Shown here: piece by piece, positions 18,702 through 27,332 of the stretch
Position numbering within the stretch: the stretch's first letter is position 1
Layout of the letters: the number at the start of each line of letters is the position of its first letter
NCBI RefSeq assembly: GCF_039542905.1
Contig: NZ_BAABIS010000001.1
Span: forward strand, 4,278,001 to 4,342,000
Direction of reading: 5' to 3'
Source: Kitasatospora terrestris
GTDB taxonomy: Bacteria > Actinomycetota > Actinomycetes > Streptomycetales > Streptomycetaceae
DNA: 64,000 nt
Notes under the pieces: model-generated
Seen by the model: only the letters and a program-made list of their open reading frames with translations
The model's database searches: none
Told to the model about the DNA's origin: nothing
Program-made: the position numbers and the translations under genes

Positions 18702-21419
18702 CTACCCGCGGGGCAGCGGCATCTCGAAGTAGACGACCTTGCCGACCGCCTTGCGGGCGGTGCCCCACTTCTCGGCGAGCTTGGACACCAGGTTGAGGCC
18801 GCGGCCGTGCTCGTCCATCGACTCGGCCGGCTCCAGCGAGGGCAGGTTGTGGTTGTCGTCGCTGACCTCGACCAGCAGCTTGTCCACCCGGATCAGCTGG
18901 AGCTGCACCTCGGCCCGGGCCACCCGGACGGCGTTGGTGACCAGCTCGGAGACCAGCAGCTCGACGGACTCGGTGAGTGCGCTCAGCTGCCAGGCGGCCA
19001 GCTGGCTGCGCACCAGCCCGCGGGCCCGGCCGACCTCGGCCTCGGTGACGCCGAGCTGCCAGGTGGCCACCTCGGTCGGCGGGACGCCGTCGAAGCGGGC
19101 CACCAGCAGTGCGATGTCGTCCTGCCGGTCCTCCGAATGCAGGGTGTTCAGGACGGTGTCGCAGGCCTCCTCCGGGGTCTGCTTGGGGTCGATCAGGTTG
19201 CCGCAGAGCGCGGCCAGCCCCTCCCCTATGTCGCCGCCCCGGACCTCGACCAGGCCGTCGGTGCACAGCACCAGCATCGAGCCGTCCGAGACGTCGATCT
19301 TCTTCGCCACGAACGGCACCCCGCCGACGCCGATCGGCGCGCCCTCGGGGATCTCCAGCAGCTCGCCGCGCCCGTCCGGGTGGACCAGGACCGGCGGGAC
19401 GTGGCCGGCGCTGGCCAGCTCGCAGGTCCGGTTGATCGGGTCGTAGACCGCGTACAGGCAGGTCGCCAGGTGGTCGTCGCCGAGCTTGTGGGCCAGGTTG
19501 TCCAGGTGGCGCAGCAGCTGGCCGGGCGGCAGGTCGAGCGCGGCCAGGGTCTGCATCGCGGTGCGGAAGCGGCCCATCGCGGCCGCCGAGTGCAGGCCGT
19601 GGCCCATCACGTCGCCGACCACCAGGGCGACCCGGCTGCCGGGCAGCTGGATCGCGTCGAACCAGTCGCCGCCGACCTCGGCCTTGCGGTCGCCCGGCAT
19701 GTAGCGGTGGGCGATCTGCACGCCGGGGATCTTCGGCGGGCGGGTCGGGATCATCGAGCGCTGCAGGGTGGTGGCGACCTTGGACTCGGCCCGGTGCAGC
19801 CGGGCGTTGTCCAGCGACAGCGCGGCGCGGACCGCCAGCTCCTGCAGGGTGTCGGCGTCGCTCCGGGTGAACGGCGCCCGGTCGGGCAGCCGCAGCAGCT
19901 TGAGGATGCCGAGCATCTTGCCGCGCGCGGACAGCGGCAGCACCAGCATCGAGCGGCCGGCGACCACCGGGACCAGCTCCGGGCCGCCGAGCGAGATGGC
20001 GTACTCCACCGCCACGTCCGGGCTGATCGTCGGGACCAGCACCGGCTTGTTCTCCTGCAGGGCCAGGCCCGGCGGGGTGGAGGCGGGCATGGTGAGCAGC
20101 GCGCCCTCGTCCAGGACGTGGTCCCACTGGCCGGAGGCGGGGTTGAAGGCCCGGGCGACCCGGCGCAGCTCGGTGCGGTCGTCCGGCGGGGCGTCGGACA
20201 GCTCGGCGTCGGAGATCAGCCCGTCCAGCAGGTCGACGCAGGCGAAGTCCGCGACCCGGCGGACCAGGACCTCGCACAGCTCGTGCGCGGTGGTGTCCAG
20301 GTCGAGGGTGGTGCCGACCTGGCTGCCGATGGTGGACAGCAGGGCCAGCTCGTTGTCGTCCGGGACGCCGCGGACCACCTCGACGCCGTCGTTCGGCGCG
20401 GCGGGCTGCGGGGGCACCTCGGCGGTGCGGTGCGCGGTGCCGTTCGGGGACGGGTCGGGGACGGCGGGGGCGCGGCCGTTCGCGGCGGCGTCGATGGTGG
20501 GGCCTCCCGGGGTCGGACCGTGGGCGGTGGAGGTGCCGTCGGCGTCCCGGGGCTGCGCGCCGCGCTGGCCCGGGACCGTGGTGCCGAGACCTCGGCCCTC
20601 GCCGGACGGCGGGACCTCGGCGGTGGGGAGTATCCGGCCGGCGACGGGCCGCTGGGGCTCGGGCGGGCGGCGGGCCGCGCGCTGCTGCGGGGTGGGGTAG
20701 CGGCGGCCGATCCCGGCCGCCAGCCGGGCGGTGCCGGACGCGGACGGCTGGTAGGGCACCACCGGAAGCCTGGTCGCCGCGTCCACCCACAGGGCCGGCA
20801 GGCCGGCCTCGGCGAGCTGGGCGAGCAGCCGGGCACGGCGCTCCTCGGAGCTCTTGGGCAGCAGCGAGGCGAGCGCCGCCGGGTCGGTCGGGCCGGGCGG
20901 GGCGAAGGCGGCGGCCACCCGGTGCGGCCGGCCGCCGCCCGGGGCGGCCGCGTACAGGCTGTCGCCGAGCGCGAGCCGGGGGCCGGCGGCGCGCAGCGGG
21001 CGGGCGTCGGCGGCCAGCGCGAGCAGCGACCGGCCGACCGGCTCGACCAGCGGGTACGCCCACCAGAGCACGTCCCGCAGCCGCTCCTCGCGGTCGTGGA
21101 CGGCCATCGCGCCGGCCCACGGGGTGTCCAGGCGGGTCAGGTCGTCGAGGGTGTCCAGGGCGTCGCAGCGGCGGCCGGCGCCGCCGGGCCCGGCGGTCTC
21201 GCCGCGCGGCTCGACGGCGGGCAGCAGGCCGTGCGCGGAGCGGCCGAAGGCGACCTCGGCGCGGTGGCCGAACAGCTCCTCGGCGGTGCGGTTCCACTGG
21301 GCGATCCGGCCGTCCGGGTCGACCAGGACGGCGGCGACCCGGAGCAGGGCGACCACGCCCGCCGGGTGGCCACCCGGCACGTCTCCCCGGTTCGGTGTGG
21401 AGTTGGGCTGGTCCACCAT
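18702..21419 (-). CDS. PAS-GAF-SpoIIE-HATPase regulatory phosphatase
   Basis: 905 residues from ATG 21419 (MVDQPNSTPNRGD). An N-terminal PAS-like segment (LVDPDGRIAQWNRTAEELFG) is followed by Pro/Ala-rich linkers, a GAF domain (region from NELALLSTIGSQVG), a SpoIIE/PP2C domain with VGGDWFDAIQLPG, VVGDVMGHG and LVLCTDGLVE, and a C-terminal RsbW-like ATPase domain with LLVSELVTNAVRVARAE and DEHGRGLNLVSKLAE. Streptomycetes encode many such proteins, which act on anti-sigma-factor antagonists in stress or developmental sigma control. Having phosphatase and kinase-like domains in one chain suggests opposing activities. No sigma factor lies adjacent. It is convergent with the upstream membrane protein gene. 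Confidence 0.88.
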   Translation of the reverse strand: MVDQPNSTPNRGDVPGGHPAGVVALLRVAAVLVDPDGRIAQWNRTAEELFGHRAEVAFGRSAHGLLPAVEPRGETAGPGGAGRRCDALDTLDDLTRLDTPWAGAMAVHDREERLRDVLWWAYPLVEPVGRSLLALAADARPLRAAGPRLALGDSLYAAAPGGGRPHRVAAAFAPPGPTDPAALASLLPKSSEERRARLLAQLAEAGLPALWVDAATRLPVVPYQPSASGTARLAAGIGRRYPTPQQRAARRPPEPQRPVAGRILPTAEVPPSGEGRGLGTTVPGQRGAQPRDADGTSTAHGPTPGGPTIDAAANGRAPAVPDPSPNGTAHRTAEVPPQPAAPNDGVEVVRGVPDDNELALLSTIGSQVGTTLDLDTTAHELCEVLVRRVADFACVDLLDGLISDAELSDAPPDDRTELRRVARAFNPASGQWDHVLDEGALLTMPASTPPGLALQENKPVLVPTISPDVAVEYAISLGGPELVPVVAGRSMLVLPLSARGKMLGILKLLRLPDRAPFTRSDADTLQELAVRAALSLDNARLHRAESKVATTLQRSMIPTRPPKIPGVQIAHRYMPGDRKAEVGGDWFDAIQLPGSRVALVVGDVMGHGLHSAAAMGRFRTAMQTLAALDLPPGQLLRHLDNLAHKLGDDHLATCLYAVYDPINRTCELASAGHVPPVLVHPDGRGELLEIPEGAPIGVGGVPFVAKKIDVSDGSMLVLCTDGLVEVRGGDIGEGLAALCGNLIDPKQTPEEACDTVLNTLHSEDRQDDIALLVARFDGVPPTEVATWQLGVTEAEVGRARGLVRSQLAAWQLSALTESVELLVSELVTNAVRVARAEVQLQLIRVDKLLVEVSDDNHNLPSLEPAESMDEHGRGLNLVSKLAEKWGTARKAVGKVVYFEMPLPRG

Positions 21420-21654
21420 GGATTCGGTCTGCCCCTTTTCGCCCCGGTCTGACCCCGGTCTGCTGTCGGCCGCTGCTCCTCGCCTGGTTTTCGTGCGTCT
21501 TCCAGCGAAGCACGGACGGGGGCGCATTCGACAGCGAATCGGGGAGATTCGTGAGTATCAGTTGCGTGTCACCCTCCGTGCGCCCCCGGACGCCCCGGGT
21601 TCACCCCGGCGGAGGCGGGTGTCGCCTTGCGGGGCCGCGGGTAGGGTGGCGCGG

Positions 21655-22791
21655 GTGAGTGCACAGAGCCCCGCGGTCCGCTTCGACCCGGAGCGGCAGC
21701 AGTTGGAGGAACAGGTCGCCGCGGCCGAGCTGGCCTGGCTGACCCTGGACGTCGACGTGGCCACCCTGCGGGTGGAGATCGACAACTTCGCGCTGCTCCA
21801 CCACCAGCTGCTCGGCCCGCTCTACGCGCGCCTCGACGAGCTGGACGCCCTGGTCGCCGAGGCGCGGGCGGCGCTCAGCGGCGACCCGGAGGACCTGCGG
21901 CTGGCCGCCGAGGCCCGGGCCCGGGTCGAGCCGCCGATCGAGCCGGAGCTGCGCGAGGCCGAACCGGACGCCCGCCGGGTCCGCCCGGACCGCGACGCCC
22001 AGCGGGTCTACCGCGAGCTGGCCCGCCGCGCCCACCCCGACCTGACCACCGACGAGGGCGAGCGGGAGCGCCGCTCGGCGTTCATCGCCCGCGCCAACGA
22101 GGCGTACGCGGTGGGCGACACCGCCGCCCTGGAGCAGCTCGCCCAGGAGTGGTCCACCTCCCCCGACTCCGCGCCCGCCGAGGACGCCGCCGAGCGCCCG
22201 GACTGGCTGCGCCGCCGCCTGGAGTGGCTGACCGGCCGGATCGGCGCGCTCGCCACCGAGCAGGTCCGTCTGGAGATGACCCCGATGGGCGAGCTGCTGC
22301 TGCTCGACCGGCAGCGTCCCGAGCTGCTGCTGGAGGAGCTCGCCGAGCGGCTGCTGGCCACCGCCGCCGAGCGGCAGGCCGTGCTGGTCGGGCTGCTGCC
22401 CGAGGGCCCGGCCCCGGCGAGCCACAATGGGGGGACAGACCCCAAGGACCAGGAGAGTCACCAGGTGTTCGCTCAGCTGCCCACCATCGCCGCCGCCTCG
22501 GTGCCCGCCGACGCCCCCCTGCTGGACGTCCGCGAGCAGGACGAGTGGGACGCCGGGCACGTCGACGGCGCGCTGCACATCCCGATCGGCGAGCTGATCG
22601 CCCGGATCGAGGAGCTGCCGGAGGAGAAGCTGTACGTGATGTGCCGGGTCGGCGGGCGCTCCGCGCAGGTGGTGCAGTACCTCGTCGCGCAGGGCCGCGA
22701 GGCGGTCAACATCGACGGCGGCATGTACGCGTGGGAGGCCGCCGGCCGCCCGATGGTCAGCGCCTCCGGCGGGACCGCGTTCGTCCTCTGA
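21655..22791 (+). CDS. J-domain-like protein in frame with a rhodanese domain
   Basis: 378 residues if read from GTG 21655 (MSAQSPAVRFDPERQ). The first 270 residues are charged, with coiled-coil segments and a J-domain-like stretch RVYRELARRAHPDLTTDEGE (HPD motif). From about residue 271 a rhodanese domain follows: LLDVREQDEWDAGHVDGALH, active Cys in LYVMCRVGGRS, NIDGGMYAWEAAG. There is no stop codon between them. However, an AGGAGAG site sits 9 bp before an in-frame GTG at 22465, so the rhodanese (108 residues) could also be made alone. Whether this is a true fusion or two nested products is open. Confidence 0.75.
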   Translation: MSAQSPAVRFDPERQQLEEQVAAAELAWLTLDVDVATLRVEIDNFALLHHQLLGPLYARLDELDALVAEARAALSGDPEDLRLAAEARARVEPPIEPELREAEPDARRVRPDRDAQRVYRELARRAHPDLTTDEGERERRSAFIARANEAYAVGDTAALEQLAQEWSTSPDSAPAEDAAERPDWLRRRLEWLTGRIGALATEQVRLEMTPMGELLLLDRQRPELLLEELAERLLATAAERQAVLVGLLPEGPAPASHNGGTDPKDQESHQVFAQLPTIAAASVPADAPLLDVREQDEWDAGHVDGALHIPIGELIARIEELPEEKLYVMCRVGGRSAQVVQYLVAQGREAVNIDGGMYAWEAAGRPMVSASGGTAFVL

Positions 22792-22836
22792 TCGTCCGCT
22801 CCCCACCCTGTCGCACCCGGGGGCGGGTGCGGCAGG

Positions 22837-23475
22837 ATGGCCGCCGTGCGTGTCTGGTCGGTGCCCGCTCGGGCCGTGCTCTCGGTCGCGGCCCTCGCCC
22901 TGGCCGCCGGCACGCTGGCGTTCCTGGCCGCCCTGTTCCTGCACGTGGCACCGGCCAACTCGGTCTCGCGGGCGTACGCGGCCGAGGTCGACGCGGTGGT
23001 CTACCCCGAGTTCGAGCAGAACTGGAAGCTGTTCGCCCCCGACCCGCTGCAGCAGAACATCACGCTGGACGCCCGGGTGCAGACCATCGCCGAGGACGGC
23101 CGGATCTCCACCCGCGACTGGTTCGGGCTGACCGCGCGCGACTTCGCCGCCGTCCGGCACAACCCGGCGCCCAGCCACGTCGACCAGAACCTGCTGCGCC
23201 GGGCTTTCGACTTCTACCGGTCGACCCACTCCGAGCAGGACGGCGCGCCCGCCGGCCCGCAGGGCAGGCTCGCCGAGCAGTACCTGAAGCGGATCGCCCT
23301 GCAGCGCACCGGACCCTCCTCCGACGGCGAGCGGATCCTGCAGATCCAGTTCCGGGTCTCCACCGCCACCGTCGCCCCGCCGCCGTGGAGCGAGGAGCAG
23401 GTCGACACCGCCGCGCACACCCGCGAGCTGCCCTGGTGGCCGGTGGACGAGGCGGACCTGCGGGGGCTGCGGTGA
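22837..23475 (+). CDS. DUF5819 family membrane-anchored protein
   Basis: 212 residues from ATG 22837. One N-terminal membrane helix (about residues 10-35) and an extracytoplasmic domain with the marker FEQNWKLFAPDPLQQNITLD. DUF5819 proteins are typically encoded next to HTTM proteins, as here, where the downstream gene overlaps by 4 bp. The pair resembles SdpA/SdpB of the Bacillus toxin-maturation system in organisation (small anchored protein plus HTTM protein), but no SdpC-like precursor is seen. Confidence 0.82.
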   Translation: MAAVRVWSVPARAVLSVAALALAAGTLAFLAALFLHVAPANSVSRAYAAEVDAVVYPEFEQNWKLFAPDPLQQNITLDARVQTIAEDGRISTRDWFGLTARDFAAVRHNPAPSHVDQNLLRRAFDFYRSTHSEQDGAPAGPQGRLAEQYLKRIALQRTGPSSDGERILQIQFRVSTATVAPPPWSEEQVDTAAHTRELPWWPVDEADLRGLR

Positions 23476-24497
23476 GACTCGACGCGCTGCTCGCCGCCCT
23501 CACCCGCCCGCACGGCCGCCACCAGCTGGCCGCGGTGCGGATCGGCACCGCCCTCGCCTGGGGCGGCTATCTGCTCCGCGAGTGGCCGAACCGGCGGGTG
23601 CTGTACGGCGACCGCTCGCCCTGGTCGGCGGAGCTCTCCCACCGGCTGCTGGCCGACAGCCACGCGTTCACCGCGCTGGCCTGGTCCGACGGACGGCTGT
23701 GGTTCGAGGCGGTCTACCACCTGGCGATCGTGGCGGCGGCGCTGCTGCTGGTCGGCTGGCGGACCCGGGCGACGAGCGTGCTGTTCGCGGTGACCGTGCT
23801 GTCGCTGCAGAACCGCAACGTGCTGGTCGGCGACGGCGGCGACAACGTGGTGCACCTGCTGGCGATCTACCTGGTGCTCACCCGCTGCGGACTGGTCTGG
23901 TCGCTGGACGCCCGACGCGCCCGCAGGCGCGCCGAGCCGGAGTCGGAGCCGGGGGCCGAGCCGCGGCCGGAGCCGGAGTGGCGGGCCGTCCGGGACGGCC
24001 TGGTCTCGATGCTGCACAACTGCGGGCTGCTGGTGATCGCCGCACAGGTGGTGCTGATCTACGCCACCGCCGGCTGGTACAAGGTGCAGGGCACCCGCTG
24101 GCAGGACGGCACCGCCGTGCACTACCCGCTGCACCTGGGCTACTTCTCGCCCTGGCCGGCGCTGTCCGGGCTGGTCTCGGCGAGCCTGCTGCTCACCTTC
24201 GCGCTGTCGTACGGCACGGTGGCCGTCCAGGTCGCCTTCCCCTTCACGCTGGCGAACCGGCGGCTGAAGAACGCGCTGCTGCTGCTGATGCTCGGCGAGC
24301 ACGCCGCGATCGCGGTCGTCCTCGGGCTGCCGTTCTTCTCGCTGGCGATGGCCGCGGCGGACGCGGTGTTCCTGCCGACCGCCTGGCTGCTGGGGATCGG
24401 GGCCGTGCTCGGGCGGCTGCCGGTGCAGCTGCCGGGGCGCCGACCGGGGCGGGAGGTCGGGCTCCGGGTGCCCGACCCGGAGCCGATCAGCAGCTAA
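23472..24497 (+). CDS. HTTM-domain membrane protein (vitamin K-dependent carboxylase-like)
   Basis: 341 residues from GTG 23472, overlapping the DUF5819 stop (GTGA). Several membrane helices of the HTTM fold, with NRNVLVGDGGDNVVHLLAIY and LIYATAGWYKVQGTRWQDG as family-like motifs, and an Arg/Glu/Pro-rich loop about residues 150-175. HTTM is the membrane domain of gamma-glutamyl carboxylase and SdpB; bacterial members are mostly uncharacterised. Tight coupling suggests it works as a complex with the DUF5819 partner. Confidence 0.85.
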   Translation: MRLDALLAALTRPHGRHQLAAVRIGTALAWGGYLLREWPNRRVLYGDRSPWSAELSHRLLADSHAFTALAWSDGRLWFEAVYHLAIVAAALLLVGWRTRATSVLFAVTVLSLQNRNVLVGDGGDNVVHLLAIYLVLTRCGLVWSLDARRARRRAEPESEPGAEPRPEPEWRAVRDGLVSMLHNCGLLVIAAQVVLIYATAGWYKVQGTRWQDGTAVHYPLHLGYFSPWPALSGLVSASLLLTFALSYGTVAVQVAFPFTLANRRLKNALLLLMLGEHAAIAVVLGLPFFSLAMAAADAVFLPTAWLLGIGAVLGRLPVQLPGRRPGREVGLRVPDPEPISS

Positions 24498-24506
24498 GCT
24501 CCCGTT

Positions 24507-26648
24507 ATGTCCTGGTTTGCAGCGCTTCGTGACACCGCGAAGGCCGGGCTGACCCTGGACCGCTCCCTCACCAACCCGATGCGCGCCCTGCGCGGCGCCG
24601 TCGCCGCCGGGCTGGTCGTGCTGCCGACCCTCGCGGTCCTCGGCCCCTCGCAGGCCACCTCCGCCGCGATGGGCGCCTTCATCGCCGGCACCGCGACCTT
24701 CCAGCGCAGCTTCCGCCCGCGCGCCTCGCTGGCGGTCGCCGCCGGCATCGGCCTCGGCATGTCCACCTTCCTCGGCTACCTGGCGGTCGGCGTCCCCGTC
24801 GCCTTCGTCGCGCTGCTCGCCCTCTGGGCGTTCGGCGCGGGCATGGCCTGGGCGGTCGGACCCACCGCCGGGGTGGTCGCCGCCACCACCCTCGCCGTGA
24901 TGCTGGTCGTCGTCGAGCTGCCCGTCTCGGTCACCGGGGCGCTCGGCCACGGGCTGCTCTGCGCGCTCGGCGGCGCCGTCCAGGCCCTGGTCGTCCTCGC
25001 CTGGCCGATCGACAGCTGGCGGGCCCAGCGCGACGCCCTCGCCGACACCTACGCCGCCCTTGCCGACTACGCCCGCCGGCTGCGCCAGGACCCGACCGCG
25101 CACGTCGACCCGGAACCCTTCGTGGTCGCCCGGCAGGCCGCCGCACTGACGCCCTGGCAGGAACGGCGCCGACCGCCCGAACTGAGGGGCCTGCGCACCA
25201 TCGCCGAACGGATCCGCCCCACCCTGGCCGCCCTCGCCGACCCCAAGGTCGGCGCCCCCGCCGAGGGCCCCGAACGCGACCGGGCCCGGCACATCCTGGC
25301 TGGCGCCGCCCAGGTGCTGGACGGACTCGCCCGCGCCATCCGCAGCGGCGACCCCTTCACCATGCCCGAGGACAGCGCGAGCCTCGCCCTGGCCCGCCCC
25401 GCCACCGACGGACCCGGCCTGCGCGGCGCCGCCCGGCGCTCCGCCCGCCGACTGGTCGGCCTGCTCGGCAAGGCCGCCGACCGGCTCGACCGGGAGGACC
25501 GCTCCGCCGTCACCCCCGCCGCCCCGGCCGGCACCGGCCTGCGCCGCCCGCCGCTGTTCCGGGTGGTGCCCAGCGCGCTGCGCACCGTCCGCCGCCAGTT
25601 CCAGCCCCGCTCGGCGGTCTTCCAGCACGCCCTGCGGCTGTCCGGGGTGGCCGTCTTCGCCTACCTCGCCGCCCGGATCTCCGGCATCCACCACGGGTAC
25701 TGGGCGCCGATGACCGCCGCGATGGTGATGCGCCCCGACTTCGCCCAGACCTACAGCCGGGGCGTCGCCCGGCTGGCCGGCACCACCGCCGGCGTCCTGA
25801 TCGCCACCGGCGTGGTGCAGCTCTTCCACCCGGGCCCCTGGGTGCTCGCCGTCCTCGCCGTGCTCTGCATGGGCGGCGCCTACCTGACCCTGCGCACCGG
25901 ATACGCCCTGATGACCGTCTGCGTCTCCTCGTACGTGGTGTTCCTGCTCGGCCTGCAGCCCGGCGACCCGGTGCGGACCGCGCTGGAACGGGTCGTCATG
26001 ACGCTGCTCGGCGGCGCCCTCGCGCTCGGCGCGTACGCGCTCTTCCCCACCTGGCAGACCTCCCGGCTGCCCGAGCGGCTCGCCGAGTGGCTGGCCGCCG
26101 CCGGACGGTACTCCGCCGCGGTGCTCGCCGCCTTCGGCGACCCCGCCGGGCCGAGCCCGGACCTGGTGCGGGCCGCGCTGCTGGACTCCCGGGAGGCCCG
26201 CAGCGAGATGCTGGCCGCCCTCGACCGGGCCGAGGTCGAACCGGTCCACCGCACCGGCACCGAGCTGACCCGCAAGCAGATCGAACGGGCCCGGACCGCG
26301 GTCGGCCTGCTCGGCCGCTCCACCGTGCTGATGGAGGCCCACCTGCCCGGCCCGGACAGCGAGCCGGTGCCGGGCGCGGCGGGCTTCGCCGACGACGTCC
26401 GGGACGCCACCGCGGTCGCCGCCGCCGCCGTGCTGCTCGGCCAGGGCGTCGACTTCACCCAGCTGCGCGCCGAGCACGCCCGCTGGGACGCCGAGCTCGC
26501 CGCCCGGCCCGCCGACGACCGGATCGAGGTGGCCCGGGCCGGCGCCAAGCTGGTGATGCACGCGCTGGCCGAGCTGGAGAAGGCCGTCCGCCCGCGGGCC
26601 ACCGCCGCCCCGGCCGACCCGGCCGGGGCCGTACCCTCGAGGGCGTGA
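24507..26648 (+). CDS. FUSC-family (aromatic acid exporter-like) membrane protein
   Basis: 713 residues from ATG 24507. Two similar halves, each with a block of about five to six membrane helices (about residues 20-145 and 370-510) followed by a cytoplasmic helical region. The second block holds ISGIHHGYWAPMTAAMVMRPDFAQTYSRG, typical of FUSC/ArAE proteins. These are predicted efflux proteins for aromatic or organic acids. The stop overlaps the start of the methyltransferase gene by 4 bp. Substrate unknown. Confidence 0.87.
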   Translation: MSWFAALRDTAKAGLTLDRSLTNPMRALRGAVAAGLVVLPTLAVLGPSQATSAAMGAFIAGTATFQRSFRPRASLAVAAGIGLGMSTFLGYLAVGVPVAFVALLALWAFGAGMAWAVGPTAGVVAATTLAVMLVVVELPVSVTGALGHGLLCALGGAVQALVVLAWPIDSWRAQRDALADTYAALADYARRLRQDPTAHVDPEPFVVARQAAALTPWQERRRPPELRGLRTIAERIRPTLAALADPKVGAPAEGPERDRARHILAGAAQVLDGLARAIRSGDPFTMPEDSASLALARPATDGPGLRGAARRSARRLVGLLGKAADRLDREDRSAVTPAAPAGTGLRRPPLFRVVPSALRTVRRQFQPRSAVFQHALRLSGVAVFAYLAARISGIHHGYWAPMTAAMVMRPDFAQTYSRGVARLAGTTAGVLIATGVVQLFHPGPWVLAVLAVLCMGGAYLTLRTGYALMTVCVSSYVVFLLGLQPGDPVRTALERVVMTLLGGALALGAYALFPTWQTSRLPERLAEWLAAAGRYSAAVLAAFGDPAGPSPDLVRAALLDSREARSEMLAALDRAEVEPVHRTGTELTRKQIERARTAVGLLGRSTVLMEAHLPGPDSEPVPGAAGFADDVRDATAVAAAAVLLGQGVDFTQLRAEHARWDAELAARPADDRIEVARAGAKLVMHALAELEKAVRPRATAAPADPAGAVPSRA

Positions 26649-27307
26649 ACCAGACGGGTGAGCCCCACCAGGGGGAGCAGTACGACGACGGCTTCGCCGC
26701 CGAGGACCGCGAGATCGGAGTCGGCCCGCATCCCGAGCCGTGGCCCACCGGGCCCCGGTGGGACCCGGAGCTGCTGGCCGGCGGCGACCGGCGCAACGTC
26801 GTCGACGGCTACCGCTACTGGACCCGCGAGGCGATCGTCGCCGACCTCGACACCCGCCGGCACGGCTTCCACGTCGCGGTCGAGAACTGGCAGCACGACT
26901 TCAACATCGGCTCGGTGGTGCGCACCGCCAACGCCTTCCTCGCCGAGCAGGTGCACATCGTCGGCCGGCGCCGCTGGAACCGGCGCGGGGCCATGGTCAC
27001 CGACCGGTACCAGCACGTGCGGCACCACGACTCGGTCGCCACGCTGGCCGCCTTCGCGGCCGAGCGGGACCTGCCGGTCATCGGGATCGACAACCTGCCG
27101 GGCGCGGTGCCGATCGAGACCTTCGAGCTGCCGGAGCGCTGCGTGCTGCTCTTCGGCCAGGAGGGGCCGGGCCTGACCGAGGAGGCGTGGGCGCACTCCG
27201 CGGCGGTCTGCTCGATCGCCCAGTTCGGCTCCACCCGGTCCATCAACGCCGGTGCGGCGGCCGCCATCGCCATGCACGCCTGGATCAGGGCGCACGCGAA
27301 GGTCTGA
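26645..27307 (+). CDS. SPOUT (TrmH-family) RNA methyltransferase
   Basis: 220 residues from GTG 26645 (GTGA overlap with the upstream stop). SpoU signatures in order: motif 1 DFNIGSVVRTANAFLAEQVH, motif 2 CVLLFGQEGPGLTEEAW, motif 3 SIAQFGSTRSINAGAAAAIA. These form the knotted AdoMet-binding fold used for 2'-O-ribose methylation of tRNA or rRNA. The exact target nucleotide cannot be read from sequence. Confidence 0.9.
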   Translation: MNQTGEPHQGEQYDDGFAAEDREIGVGPHPEPWPTGPRWDPELLAGGDRRNVVDGYRYWTREAIVADLDTRRHGFHVAVENWQHDFNIGSVVRTANAFLAEQVHIVGRRRWNRRGAMVTDRYQHVRHHDSVATLAAFAAERDLPVIGIDNLPGAVPIETFELPERCVLLFGQEGPGLTEEAWAHSAAVCSIAQFGSTRSINAGAAAAIAMHAWIRAHAKV

Positions 27308-27332
27308 CCGCCGCCGCTCCCGCCGCCGCGGC

